Source: Flavobacteriales bacterium UBA1694 (lineage in GTDB: Bacteria; Bacteroidota; Bacteroidia; Flavobacteriales; Weeksellaceae). Taken from it: DNA of 22,193 nucleotides. This document shows, piece by piece, positions 14,179 to 22,193 of the stretch (the stretch's first letter is position 1; each line of letters begins with the position of its first letter). A program made the translations under genes and the position numbers. The stretch lies in NCBI GenBank assembly GCA_002319955.1, contig DCJS01000007.1:1-22193 (forward strand). The letters run 5' to 3'. The notes beneath the pieces are model-generated. The model was not told the origin of the DNA. It saw only the letters and a program-made list of their open reading frames with translations, and made no database searches.

Positions 14179-15309
14179 ATGTCAAACCTAACCTTTGCAG
14201 AGAAAATTGCAAAAGCCGAAAACTTCCTTCCAATTAACGGCACCGATTACATTGAATTCTATGTGGGCAATGCAAAACAGGCTGCACATTATTACAAAAC
14301 CGCCTTTGGTTTCCAAAGTGTCGCCTATGCAGGTCCTGAAACAGGCGTGAGAGACCGCGCGAGCTACGTCCTTCAGCAAGGAAAAATAAGACTTGTCCTG
14401 ACTACAGGACTAAATTCAGAGTCCCCAATTAATGAGCATGTTAAAAAACATGGCGACGGAGTGAAAATCCTTGCACTCTGGGTAGACGATGCCACAAGCG
14501 CCTTTGAGGAAACGACTAAAAGAGGAGCAAAACCCTATTTAGAGCCAACCACATTGAGCGATGAATTCGGTGAGCTCGTACGCTCAGGGGTGTACACCTA
14601 CGGCGAAACAGTTCACATGTTCATAGAGCGTAAAAACTACTCCGGGCCCTTTATGCCTGGTTATGAAAAAACGGAATCAACCTATAACCCAAGTGAAGTG
14701 GGACTACTCTACGTGGATCACTGCGTTGGAAATGTGGGCTGGGACCGCATGATTCCTGTGGTAAAATGGTACGAAGAAGTCATGGGCTTTGTTAATATTC
14801 TTAGTTTTGACGACAAGCAAATTAACACGGAATATTCTGCCCTAATGTCTAAGGTCATGAGTAATGGGAACGGATTTGCAAAATTCCCAATTAATGAACC
14901 TGCAGAGGGAAAAAGAAAATCCCAAGTTGAGGAATATTTGGACTACTACGAAGACGAAGGCGTTCAGCACATTGCTGTAGCCACGAAGGACATCATCAAA
15001 ACCGTCACAGATTTAAAAGCGCGCGGCGTTGAGTTTCTTTCCCCACCTCCAGAGGCCTATTACGAAATGGTTCCATCACGTGTGGGAGAAATCGACGAGG
15101 ATCTAAAGCGCCTTCAAGATCTTGGAATCCTAATTGACCACGATGAGGAAGGGTACTTATTACAAATATTCACCAAGCCGGTGGAAGACCGCCCAACTTT
15201 GTTTTTTGAAATCATTGAACGTCATGGTGCCCAAAGTTTCGGTGCTGGAAATTTCAAGGCGCTCTTTGAAGCTTTAGAACGTGAACAAGAAAAGCGAGGA
15301 AACCTTTAG
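14179..15309 (+). CDS. hppD: 4-hydroxyphenylpyruvate dioxygenase
   Basis: This 376-residue Fe(II) dioxygenase converts 4-hydroxyphenylpyruvate to homogentisate, the substrate of the neighbouring homogentisate dioxygenase. It has two glyoxalase-type halves. The iron ligands are visible: His181 in YVDHCVGNV, His264 in GVQHIAVAT and Glu344 in LFFEIIERHG. The C-terminal GAGNFKALFEALEREQ is the usual family tail that closes the active site. I chose the ATG at 14179, which gives the normal MSNLTFAEKI start. A TTG at 14137 would add 14 residues with no family match. It is followed 50 bases later by a small secreted protein gene. Confidence 0.95.
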   Translation: MSNLTFAEKIAKAENFLPINGTDYIEFYVGNAKQAAHYYKTAFGFQSVAYAGPETGVRDRASYVLQQGKIRLVLTTGLNSESPINEHVKKHGDGVKILALWVDDATSAFEETTKRGAKPYLEPTTLSDEFGELVRSGVYTYGETVHMFIERKNYSGPFMPGYEKTESTYNPSEVGLLYVDHCVGNVGWDRMIPVVKWYEEVMGFVNILSFDDKQINTEYSALMSKVMSNGNGFAKFPINEPAEGKRKSQVEEYLDYYEDEGVQHIAVATKDIIKTVTDLKARGVEFLSPPPEAYYEMVPSRVGEIDEDLKRLQDLGILIDHDEEGYLLQIFTKPVEDRPTLFFEIIERHGAQSFGAGNFKALFEALEREQEKRGNL

Positions 15310-15359
15310 ATTCGGTTTGGAGTGATATTTGCAAAGTATGAGGGTATAAATCAAATACA

Positions 15360-15821
15360 ATGAGAAGACTCTTACTAATACTGGGCATATTTATGGCCTT
15401 TACCACCATACAGGCCCAATTCGCAAATGCAAATTACCGACTCTCCAATCTAAAAAAGAAAAGCCTCGGGCTAAAATCGATCAAAAAACTCAATCTTGAA
15501 GATAAAAAATTTGTCCTTATTAAAGACTTTAGCGATCACACTGAAAGACTAATCCTAAGTGTCTCTGGGGACAAAGCGACCTTCGTAGAAGTCTTCGATG
15601 ACAAAGCCTTAGAGAAAAGCAGCTCAAATGTTTTCTCCGGGGACTGGATCAAAACGGATTCCGGCGTGCTCTCCTTTCGATTTGATCGACTTGAAGACAA
15701 GCCACTTCCCCTTCCGGTAGCCAAGAATTTTATTGTCTTGAAGGAGAATTCCACCTTGGTGCTTGTCGATGTAAATACAAAAGACCGCTGGATAGGCCAC
15801 GAGTCCCTAATCAAGCCCTAA
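15360..15821 (+). CDS. Small secreted protein of unknown function
   Basis: The protein has 153 residues and a clear signal peptide (MRRLLLILGIFMAFTTIQAQ, cleavage near residue 20). The mature part is a small, mostly beta-strand domain with many charged residues and no cysteine. I recognise no family. It lies between hppD and fahA on the same strand, begins 50 bases after hppD and is closed by a strong terminator. It is therefore likely transcribed with hppD. Whether it has any link to tyrosine breakdown is unknown. Confidence 0.75.
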   Translation: MRRLLLILGIFMAFTTIQAQFANANYRLSNLKKKSLGLKSIKKLNLEDKKFVLIKDFSDHTERLILSVSGDKATFVEVFDDKALEKSSSNVFSGDWIKTDSGVLSFRFDRLEDKPLPLPVAKNFIVLKENSTLVLVDVNTKDRWIGHESLIKP

Positions 15822-15845
15822 GCCATTTAGCGACTTACAAATCTT

Positions 15846-15881
15846 AAAGTCCAAAACCCACGGTGTTTTGGACTTTTTTTT
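15846..15881 (+). terminator. Strong Rho-independent terminator before fahA
   Basis: A perfect 12-bp stem AAAGTCCAAAAC/GTTTTGGACTTT (15846-15857 with 15865-15876) with a 7-base loop and a T tail. Confidence 0.9.
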
Positions 15882-15907
15882 ATATATTTAAGTTCTAAAA
15901 ATACCCT

Positions 15908-17155
15908 ATGAAATCATTTATTGACTACCCAGAAAACTCTGATTTTTCCATACACAATATTCCCTTTGGCGTTGCCGTATTCGACAAAGAATATATCGCC
16001 TGTGCCACGCGAATTGGCGACATCGTTGTAGATCTTGCTACTTTATACGATTTTGGCTATTTCAATGATGTGGACGGTCTGCAAGACAATGTCTTTGAAG
16101 CTTACACCCTGAACGAGCTTATTGAACTTGGAAAACCTGTGACGCGCATCATACGCGAAAAAATTCAGTCGCTCCTACTGGAGGGCTCCCTTCTTTCTAA
16201 GGATGAAAAAAGCATTGAAGACTGTTTTTTCAATCTTGATGAAGTGAAAATGCTTATGCCAGTACATGTGGCCAATTATACGGACTTCTATTCGAGCATC
16301 GAACATGCAACCAATGTCGGAAAGCTATTCAGAGATCCTGAAAACGCCCTACTACCCAATTGGAAACACCTGCCTGTGGCGTACCATGGTCGGGCCTCTT
16401 CAATTGTGATCTCTGGCACTGAAATTATACGTCCAAAAGGGCAAACGAAACCTAAGGATCAGCCTTCTCCCGTGTTTGGTCCAACAAAGCAACTTGATTT
16501 TGAATTGGAACTCGGATTTATTATCAATAAAAACACGGAATTGGGCGACTCAGTAAGTGTGGAGCAGGCTGAAGATGCAATCTTCGGTTTAGTACTCTTT
16601 AACGACTGGTCCGCGCGCGATATTCAGGCCTGGGAATACGTGCCCCTCGGCCCCTTTCTAGCAAAGAATTTCGCGAGTTCTATTTCCCCTTGGGTGGTTA
16701 CTTTAGAGGCTTTAGAGCCTTTTAGAACAGACTCTCCAAAACAAGATCCGGAAGTTTTAGACTACCTAAAAACCACAGGAAAAAAGAATTTTGATCTTAA
16801 TTTAGAAGTGGCCTTAACACCAGATAAAGGTACCGAGGTTATCATAAGCAAAACCAATTTTAAAACGATGTACTGGACTATGGCGCAGCAACTAGCCCAC
16901 CACACGGTAAATGGCTGTAACATTGAAGTCGGGGATCTATACGCCTCTGGAACGATTTCTGGAACGTCGAGTGATTCCTTTGGATCACTGCTTGAACTAA
17001 CCTATAAAGGCGAGAAACCACTTATTTTGAATGACGGTCAAAAACGCGACTTCCTGAGTGACCACGACACTCTTTCCATGCGAGGCTGGGGCGAAAAAGA
17101 CGGGGTTCGCGTTGGATTTGGTGAAGTGGTTGGAACCATTGTTCCAGCAAAGTAA
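15908..17155 (+). CDS. fahA: Fumarylacetoacetase
   Basis: This 415-residue enzyme splits fumarylacetoacetate into fumarate and acetoacetate, the last step of the homogentisate pathway. An N-terminal SH3-like domain (about 1-115) precedes the FAH catalytic domain. The metal and catalytic residues are visible and carry the same numbers as in mouse FAH: Asp126 (YTDFYSS), His133 (EHATNVG), Glu199 and Glu201 (DFELELGF) and Asp233 (FNDWSARD). The preceding terminator makes it the start of a new transcription unit, but I see no clean promoter in the 26 bases between. The flavin-reductase-like gene begins 30 bases downstream. Confidence 0.96.
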   Translation: MKSFIDYPENSDFSIHNIPFGVAVFDKEYIACATRIGDIVVDLATLYDFGYFNDVDGLQDNVFEAYTLNELIELGKPVTRIIREKIQSLLLEGSLLSKDEKSIEDCFFNLDEVKMLMPVHVANYTDFYSSIEHATNVGKLFRDPENALLPNWKHLPVAYHGRASSIVISGTEIIRPKGQTKPKDQPSPVFGPTKQLDFELELGFIINKNTELGDSVSVEQAEDAIFGLVLFNDWSARDIQAWEYVPLGPFLAKNFASSISPWVVTLEALEPFRTDSPKQDPEVLDYLKTTGKKNFDLNLEVALTPDKGTEVIISKTNFKTMYWTMAQQLAHHTVNGCNIEVGDLYASGTISGTSSDSFGSLLELTYKGEKPLILNDGQKRDFLSDHDTLSMRGWGEKDGVRVGFGEVVGTIVPAK

Positions 17156-17185
17156 ACCGATACTTAATTAAACTTACGTACTGCA

Positions 17186-18016
17186 TTGAAAACCATTGAT
17201 CCAAGCCATCTAAGTCCACAAGAGCTGCAAAGGCTAATGCAAACCGCCGTGGCGCCAAGGCCTATTGCCCTTGCCTCGACGATGAATTCAAAGGGAGAGA
17301 TAAACCTCTCCCCTTTCAGCTTTTTCAATATGGTCTCAACCGTACCACCAATCCTTTTGTTTTCGCCATCAAGACGGGTTCGCGACGCCACCACAAAGCA
17401 CACCCTAGAAAATGTCTTAGAGACAAGGGAGGTGGTAATTGGCATTGTAAACTACGCCATTGTCCAGCAAGTTAGCCTCAGCTCAACGGAGTATGAGCAG
17501 GGCGTCAATGAATTTGAAAAGGCAGGTCTAACGATGGTGGATGCCCAAAGGGTAAAACCCAAACTCATCAAAGAATGTCCCGTGAACTTTGAGTGCCGCG
17601 TGCTAGATGTCCAAGCCCTTGGCATCCAAGGGGGCGCTGGGAATTTAGTTATTTGCCAGGTTGAGCAAATCCATGTCGATCCTAAATTTCTTGATTCAGA
17701 TGGAAATCTGGACCAAATAAAGTTAGATTTGGTCGCACGACTTGGGGGCTCCTATTATTCTCGAAATAACGAAACCAATTTGTTTGAGGTTCCAAAACCT
17801 CTGGTTAAAAAAGGGATTGGTCTAGATAAATTACCTAAGGCGCTTTTGCAAAGCCACATCTTAACCGGGAACGATCTTGGAATGCTTGCAAACGTTGAAC
17901 AGCTTCCAAATGGCTCGTACTCCACAAACCCAAGTGACCATCTAAAGGCGCAGGTCTTGCTTCAACTCGGGCAGATAGACCAGGCCTGGAGCTGCTTAAT
18001 TCAAGGGACTCATTAA
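17186..18016 (+). CDS. Flavin reductase-like, FMN-binding split-barrel protein
   Basis: The 276-residue protein belongs to the flavin reductase family, which binds FMN in a split-barrel fold. The core reads APRPIALAST, LSPFSFFNMVSTVPPILLF and TKHTLENVLETREVVIGIVN (residues 23-90). The start codon is TTG at 17186, which gives MKTIDPSHLS. The first ATG inside the gene lies after codon 17 and would cut off a conserved part. It begins 30 bases after fahA and likely shares its transcript. Substrate and partner oxygenase are unknown. It may handle flavin or an aromatic intermediate of the tyrosine route, but this is inferred from position alone. It runs convergently into the TerC gene with only 15 bases between the stops. 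Confidence 0.85.
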   Translation: MKTIDPSHLSPQELQRLMQTAVAPRPIALASTMNSKGEINLSPFSFFNMVSTVPPILLFSPSRRVRDATTKHTLENVLETREVVIGIVNYAIVQQVSLSSTEYEQGVNEFEKAGLTMVDAQRVKPKLIKECPVNFECRVLDVQALGIQGGAGNLVICQVEQIHVDPKFLDSDGNLDQIKLDLVARLGGSYYSRNNETNLFEVPKPLVKKGIGLDKLPKALLQSHILTGNDLGMLANVEQLPNGSYSTNPSDHLKAQVLLQLGQIDQAWSCLIQGTH

Positions 18017-18031
18017 ATCCTAAGAACACTA

Positions 18032-18871
18032 TTATTTCTTTTCAGACTCAGAATTCTTGATTTGAAAATTATCTTGGAGTTCTGGACTTACGGCTCTGCG
18101 GTTCTGCTCGCGCGATCTAAATCGAATGTTTAGCATTTCTACCACGAGACTAAAGGCTAAACAAGAATAGATAATATTCTTACTCACATGCTGGTGGATT
18201 CCTTCCGCTACAAGCATCACTCCAATAACCACTAAAAAGGCTAGGGCAAGCATTTGTAAACTTGCATGTTTGTTGATTATTCTTGATATTGGACCGGCAA
18301 ATGCCATCATTATACCCATTGATATTACCACGGCAATAATCATAAGAAGCACGTTGTCAACGAGCCCAATGGCGGTAAGAATGGAGTCCAAAGAGAAAAC
18401 CATATCCACTAGAATGATCTGAAAGACCACCATGGCCATCAGTCCACTGACATTAGGTTTTTTAGTTTGACTTACGGCATGCTCTTGAAACTGCATTTTA
18501 GAATGGATCTCATAGGTGCTCTTGCCAATCAGAAATATCCCTCCTGCTAACAAAATAAGGTCCTTCCAGCTTAAGGCTAATGGCGCATCACTAAGAGGTT
18601 CACTGAACCATTCAAGCGTGATAACAGGTTCTTTTAATCCAATAATCCAACTGATCATTAAAAGTAAGACCACACGAAATATCATGGCAAAGGCAAGTCC
18701 TAAATTGCGGGCAAAACGTCTGCGCTCAGCTGGAAGCTTATCTGAAATAATGGAAATGAAGATGATGTTATCAACCCCAAGTACTATTTCAAGAAAGGTC
18801 AAAGTTAGTAGGGAAACCCATATTTGAGGGTCTGCAAAATTGGGCCAGTCTAAGTCAATTAAAAATTCCAT
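18032..18871 (-). CDS. TerC-family integral membrane protein
   Basis: This 279-residue inner-membrane protein has about seven hydrophobic segments (near residues 17-40, 57-79, 101-118, 139-160, 167-190, 205-222 and 231-247). The family signature acidic residues lie in membrane segments: GVDNIIFI (Asp34-Asn35) and VDMVFSLDSI (Asp156, Asp162). TerC-type proteins are linked to tellurite resistance and to metal-ion (notably manganese) export, including metal loading of exported proteins. The exact role here is unknown. The C-terminal 25 residues are charged and cytosolic. It lies 62 bases downstream of the M16 peptidase gene on the same strand, with no clear terminator between, so read-through is possible. 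Confidence 0.9.
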   Translation of the reverse strand: MEFLIDLDWPNFADPQIWVSLLTLTFLEIVLGVDNIIFISIISDKLPAERRRFARNLGLAFAMIFRVVLLLMISWIIGLKEPVITLEWFSEPLSDAPLALSWKDLILLAGGIFLIGKSTYEIHSKMQFQEHAVSQTKKPNVSGLMAMVVFQIILVDMVFSLDSILTAIGLVDNVLLMIIAVVISMGIMMAFAGPISRIINKHASLQMLALAFLVVIGVMLVAEGIHQHVSKNIIYSCLAFSLVVEMLNIRFRSREQNRRAVSPELQDNFQIKNSESEKK

Positions 18872-18933
18872 TTTCGGTAATTATTTAAAAGCCCGAAGAT
18901 AATTTTTATCAATGACTTTTTCGTGATTTTTTT

Positions 18934-21792
18934 TTAAAAATTAAACAAATCGTCTAAACTCAATTCCACGACGGTGCCAAGGGTTTCAAGCTGCGAAAAA
19001 TCAAGTGTTTCACGGTTCCCAAGCAGGGCCATAGTGTACGTAACGCCTTGAATTCGCTGCTGATAGAATGCCGCTAAATCCTCAAACTGCAGGGCTTTAA
19101 TTTCTTCATACATTCTCTCTCGAATGTCATAATTGACCCCAAGTTTCTTTAGTCGGTGGTGGTTTACAAAGATCGCCGTACGCCGAATTCTCCCTGAAGC
19201 GATACGCTTTAGAGCTTGCGCTTTTGCGCTCTCAAATTGCGAGCTATAAAACGGAAGTTCCTTCATAAGATCATCCATCGAGTCCACCGCAATTTTTAGC
19301 TTGTCACTTTGGGTTCCTAAGAAACTTAAGACATAATCGGGCTCCCCGGTATAAGCTGCTGTTTGGTACTGCGCATAGGCGGAATACGCTAAGCTTTTTC
19401 GCTCACGAATTTCTTGAAAAACAATACTTGAGAGGCCACTTCCAAAGTACTCATTAAACACACTGGAGATCCCGAAGGTATTCACATCGACGCTTTGAGA
19501 GCGCCCAATTTTAGTAAGCTCCACTTGAACCATATCGTAATTGGTGAAATAGAGCTTCCCGTCTGCCGCTGGCGTATCAAAAAGCTTTGGCTCAGGCACT
19601 AGCTTTGTTTCTGGGGAAACATAAGGTAGAAAGGACAAGGTAAAGGCCTCGAGATCACTCCCATAGAAAAAGAGTTCGTAGGGGTATGAAAAGAGGGATT
19701 GAACCGCCTCTGTAAGCTGCCCGGATTCTAAAGCTTCAAGATCCTGTTTTGACAACACATCACGCAGGCGGGAATTTTTTCCGTACTTGGCGTAACTGCG
19801 AAGTGCATTGCCAATTTTTCCTTTGTCATTTTTCGCAACTTCACGACTTTCTAAAACACTTTGAATAAACTCGTTACAAACCTCTTGGTCTGGCTGCACT
19901 TGCTTAACCCAATGATCAAGCAGACGAATTCCCTCGCTTAGGTTCTGCTCTAGTCCGGATAGAACTATGGTAAGTTCGTCGCGCGTTATTCTAAAATCAA
20001 ACGTAATTCCAAGTTTGTAAAATTCCAACTTAATTGCCTCATTGGAGTAGGTATTGGTCCCTAGGTATTGAAGAAGGTAAATTGAAAGCTCAAGTATCTT
20101 ATCGTGGTCTTTTCCAATCGGGAAAATATAATAGAGCTGCGCCCTTTCATTCAGTGGATTCTGAACATAGCTAAGGGGTTTACCCTTTAGATCCCGCGAG
20201 GTAATCTGTTTCGAATAGTCTATGAACTCCGGGGCAATCTCTGGCGTTTCAATTTCAAGTAAGGCCTTGGAAAACTCACTTTGAGCCTCCTGGTTGAGCT
20301 CCACCGGTGTAATACCTGGATTCTCCACACGAATTAGATCTGCATTTTCCCCTTTTTCTTTATAAATTTCGACATAATTATCGATAAAGAACGACTTTGC
20401 AAAAGCCATAATTTCCTGCTTCGTGATTGACTCGTATATAGAAAGTTCTTCTAACTCCTCTTTCCATGATTGTCCCCGAATGTAGGTTTGGTATAGGTTT
20501 GTTGCCAGACCATCGGCCGATTCTAGCCCCTTCATTTGTTGAAGTTTAAAATCGTTGATAATGGCCTCAAGCATCCAGTCCGCAAATTCACCACGCTTTA
20601 TTTTCTCAAGAGCCTCTAAAAGCAGAAGTTTGCCCTGCTGGAGGGTTTGAGTCTCTTTAGGAACAAGAACAAGGGAAATCATGCCGTACTGTTTGAACCC
20701 CATAGCATAGGCCCCTGCGTAGAGAGCTTTTTGCTTGTTATTGACATCCAAATCAAGAACCCCGACCTCCCCTTGGTTGGTGAGTAAGCTTGAGATCAAA
20801 TCAATAAGGTAATACGCCCGAGTACCATAACTCTGCGTACGCCAACCTAGATGCAGTCGCGGTGAGGAAGGACTATAAATCACCTCGGTCTGAATTTGAC
20901 TCAGCGGTTTTTCAATGAGCACTTCTTCCTTGGGAAGCTCCACCGATTTCAGAGCCCCAAAATGCCTGTCCACAAGTTGAATCGTTGAATCAAATTCAAG
21001 ATCTCCGACAAGGACCATGGCATAATTATTTGGAACGTAGTATTGATCAAAATACGCATGAATGGCCTTCATCGAAGGGTTTTTCAAGTGTTCGGCTTTT
21101 CCCAAAGTGGTTTGCTGCCCGTTGGGGTGCGTAGGAAATAAAAGGCGCATCATCGCGTCGTTCACCTGGCGGGAGTCTTGGTCCTGAGCGCGGTTAAATT
21201 CTTCGTAAACGGTTTCGAGCTCCGTATGGAAAAGTCGAAGCACAAGCTCAGAAAAGCGCTCGGCTTCCACCTGCAACCACCGTTGGAGTTCGTTGGAAGG
21301 AATGGCATTTTTATAGACCGTTTCATCCAGCCACGTGTGGGCATTGGTTCCTGTGGCCCCTAAGGAGGACACTAACTTATCGTACTCGCCTGCAACGGCG
21401 TAGCGACTCGCTTGATGGGAAAGGGTATCGATTTGCTTATAGAGCTCCTTCTTTTCCTCGCTTGAGGCCTTTTTATGGCGCTCATACAAGTCCGAGATTT
21501 GTTCTAGAACCTGGGATTCTTTTTCCCAGTCTAGGGTTCCTATTTTAGAGGTTCCTTTAAAAAGCATGTGCTCGAGGTAATGCGCTAGTCCCGTATTATC
21601 TTTAGGATCGCGGTTACTTCCAGTTCGTACAGCGATGTAAGTCTGAATCCGTGGGTGTTCTGTATTTCTAGCTAAATAGACTTTGAGTCCATTTTTTAAG
21701 GTATAAAGTCTTACGTTATGCGCGTCATGCGCCACCGATTGATACGTGTATCCATTGGCGTCTGTCGCATTTTGTTCAATATAATGTGTCAT
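18934..21792 (-). CDS. Large M16-family zinc metallopeptidase
   Basis: This 952-residue pitrilysin/insulinase-like protease has an active N-terminal half and a second, inactive M16-like half. The inverted zinc motif HxxEH is seen as His71-Tyr-Leu-Glu74-His75 (AHYLEHMLFKGT), and the third zinc ligand is probably Glu198 in ETVYEEFNRAQD. Between them lies an insertion of roughly 45 residues rich in charged helix (about 88-135), which makes the H75-E198 distance about 123 residues against 77 in pitrilysin. No signal peptide or lipobox is seen, so the enzyme is likely cytosolic. It degrades peptides in a closed chamber. It starts 68 bases after the polA stop. Confidence 0.92.
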   Translation of the reverse strand: MTHYIEQNATDANGYTYQSVAHDAHNVRLYTLKNGLKVYLARNTEHPRIQTYIAVRTGSNRDPKDNTGLAHYLEHMLFKGTSKIGTLDWEKESQVLEQISDLYERHKKASSEEKKELYKQIDTLSHQASRYAVAGEYDKLVSSLGATGTNAHTWLDETVYKNAIPSNELQRWLQVEAERFSELVLRLFHTELETVYEEFNRAQDQDSRQVNDAMMRLLFPTHPNGQQTTLGKAEHLKNPSMKAIHAYFDQYYVPNNYAMVLVGDLEFDSTIQLVDRHFGALKSVELPKEEVLIEKPLSQIQTEVIYSPSSPRLHLGWRTQSYGTRAYYLIDLISSLLTNQGEVGVLDLDVNNKQKALYAGAYAMGFKQYGMISLVLVPKETQTLQQGKLLLLEALEKIKRGEFADWMLEAIINDFKLQQMKGLESADGLATNLYQTYIRGQSWKEELEELSIYESITKQEIMAFAKSFFIDNYVEIYKEKGENADLIRVENPGITPVELNQEAQSEFSKALLEIETPEIAPEFIDYSKQITSRDLKGKPLSYVQNPLNERAQLYYIFPIGKDHDKILELSIYLLQYLGTNTYSNEAIKLEFYKLGITFDFRITRDELTIVLSGLEQNLSEGIRLLDHWVKQVQPDQEVCNEFIQSVLESREVAKNDKGKIGNALRSYAKYGKNSRLRDVLSKQDLEALESGQLTEAVQSLFSYPYELFFYGSDLEAFTLSFLPYVSPETKLVPEPKLFDTPAADGKLYFTNYDMVQVELTKIGRSQSVDVNTFGISSVFNEYFGSGLSSIVFQEIRERKSLAYSAYAQYQTAAYTGEPDYVLSFLGTQSDKLKIAVDSMDDLMKELPFYSSQFESAKAQALKRIASGRIRRTAIFVNHHRLKKLGVNYDIRERMYEEIKALQFEDLAAFYQQRIQGVTYTMALLGNRETLDFSQLETLGTVVELSLDDLFNF

Positions 21793-21860
21793 ACAATTAG
21801 TAGGGCAATTGGTCTTTCATGTAAAAAGACTTTGATGAATACTATTTTAAAGTTTGTCTT

Positions 21861-22193
21861 TTAATGGGCCTCAAGCCAGGTCGCTCCAACACCGATTTCC
21901 ACCGTCAGAGGCACAGCCGTTTCCACCGCATTTTCCATTTCGTGGCGTACGAGTTCCTTGGCGAGTTCGATTTCATCTTCGGGAACTTCGAACACGAGTT
22001 CGTCATGCACCTGAAGAAGCATTTTGGTTTGAAGTCCCTGAGCTCTAAGCTTTTGATCAATTCGGATCATAGCGATTTTAATCACATCAGCCGCCGAGCC
22101 TTGAATAGGCGCATTCACTGCATTTCTTTCAGCGTGCGCACGCACTACGAAATTCGCAGAATTAATGTCTTTCAGATGGCGTTTTCGACCCAT
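21861..22193 (-). CDS. polA: DNA polymerase I, C-terminal part (cut by window edge)
   Basis: These are the last 110 residues of DNA polymerase I, the repair and Okazaki-fragment polymerase. ERNAVNAPIQGSAADVIKIA matches the region before motif C, and QVHDELVFEV is motif C with the catalytic His-Asp-Glu. The start codon of the gene lies beyond the right edge; the ATG at the window end is internal. The stop is at 21861-21863. Confidence 0.95.
   Translation of the reverse strand: MGRKRHLKDINSANFVVRAHAERNAVNAPIQGSAADVIKIAMIRIDQKLRAQGLQTKMLLQVHDELVFEVPEDEIELAKELVRHEMENAVETAVPLTVEIGVGATWLEAH

Noticed and set aside
18872..18933. Possible terminator between the M16 and TerC genes
   Set aside because: There is a run of A/T but no stable stem beside it.

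Overview
The window comes from a member of the Bacteroidota, most likely a flavobacterium-like marine or soil relative. The evidence is promoters of the TTTG-N19..21-TAnnTTTG type ahead of several genes, the lack of Shine-Dalgarno sequences, AT-rich intergenic DNA, and typical Bacteroidota proteins: a DUF4838-type secreted protein, a YaiO-type outer-membrane barrel, a tandem M16 peptidase without a signal peptide, and an HU / tiny basic protein / RNase G block. No rRNA, tRNA, CRISPR array, insertion sequence, prophage or integration site was seen. The sequence looks chromosomal and stable.

Region 1 (1-6253, + strand) is a tight five-gene locus. It encodes a receiver-like protein whose phosphoacceptor Asp is replaced by Asn, a membrane-anchored HEAT-repeat protein, a processive GT2 glycosyltransferase with the D, DxD, ED and QxxRW residues, a YaiO-type outer-membrane barrel, and a secreted DUF4838-like protein with a C-terminal F5/8-type carbohydrate-binding-like domain. 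Together they look like a synthase-dependent exopolysaccharide system: polymerise at the inner membrane, export through the barrel, trim or modify outside. This is the best candidate for an under-described system here.

Region 2 (6254-8524) is an information-processing block: an HU-family DNA-binding protein, a 30-residue extremely basic protein, and RNase G. Good promoters and terminators punctuate it. Region 3 (8525-11119) is a four-gene operon: a CoA-pyrophosphatase-like Nudix hydrolase, a PlsC-like acyltransferase, a small lipoprotein, and a 185-residue protein that reads as a decayed or repurposed central domain of an Mpl-type Mur ligase without its P-loop.

Region 4 (11120-18016) is a tyrosine/homogentisate catabolic neighbourhood: homogentisate dioxygenase, an acetyl-CoA hydrolase/CoA-transferase, 4-hydroxyphenylpyruvate dioxygenase, a small secreted protein, fumarylacetoacetase and a flavin-reductase-like protein. 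The route 4-hydroxyphenylpyruvate to homogentisate to maleylacetoacetate to fumarate plus acetoacetate is nearly complete, but no maleylacetoacetate isomerase, aminotransferase or regulator lies in the window. The genes are split by strong terminators into several transcription units.

Region 5 (18017-22193, - strand) carries a TerC-family membrane protein, a large M16 metallopeptidase, and the C-terminal end of DNA polymerase I, which runs off the right edge. It is convergent with region 4.
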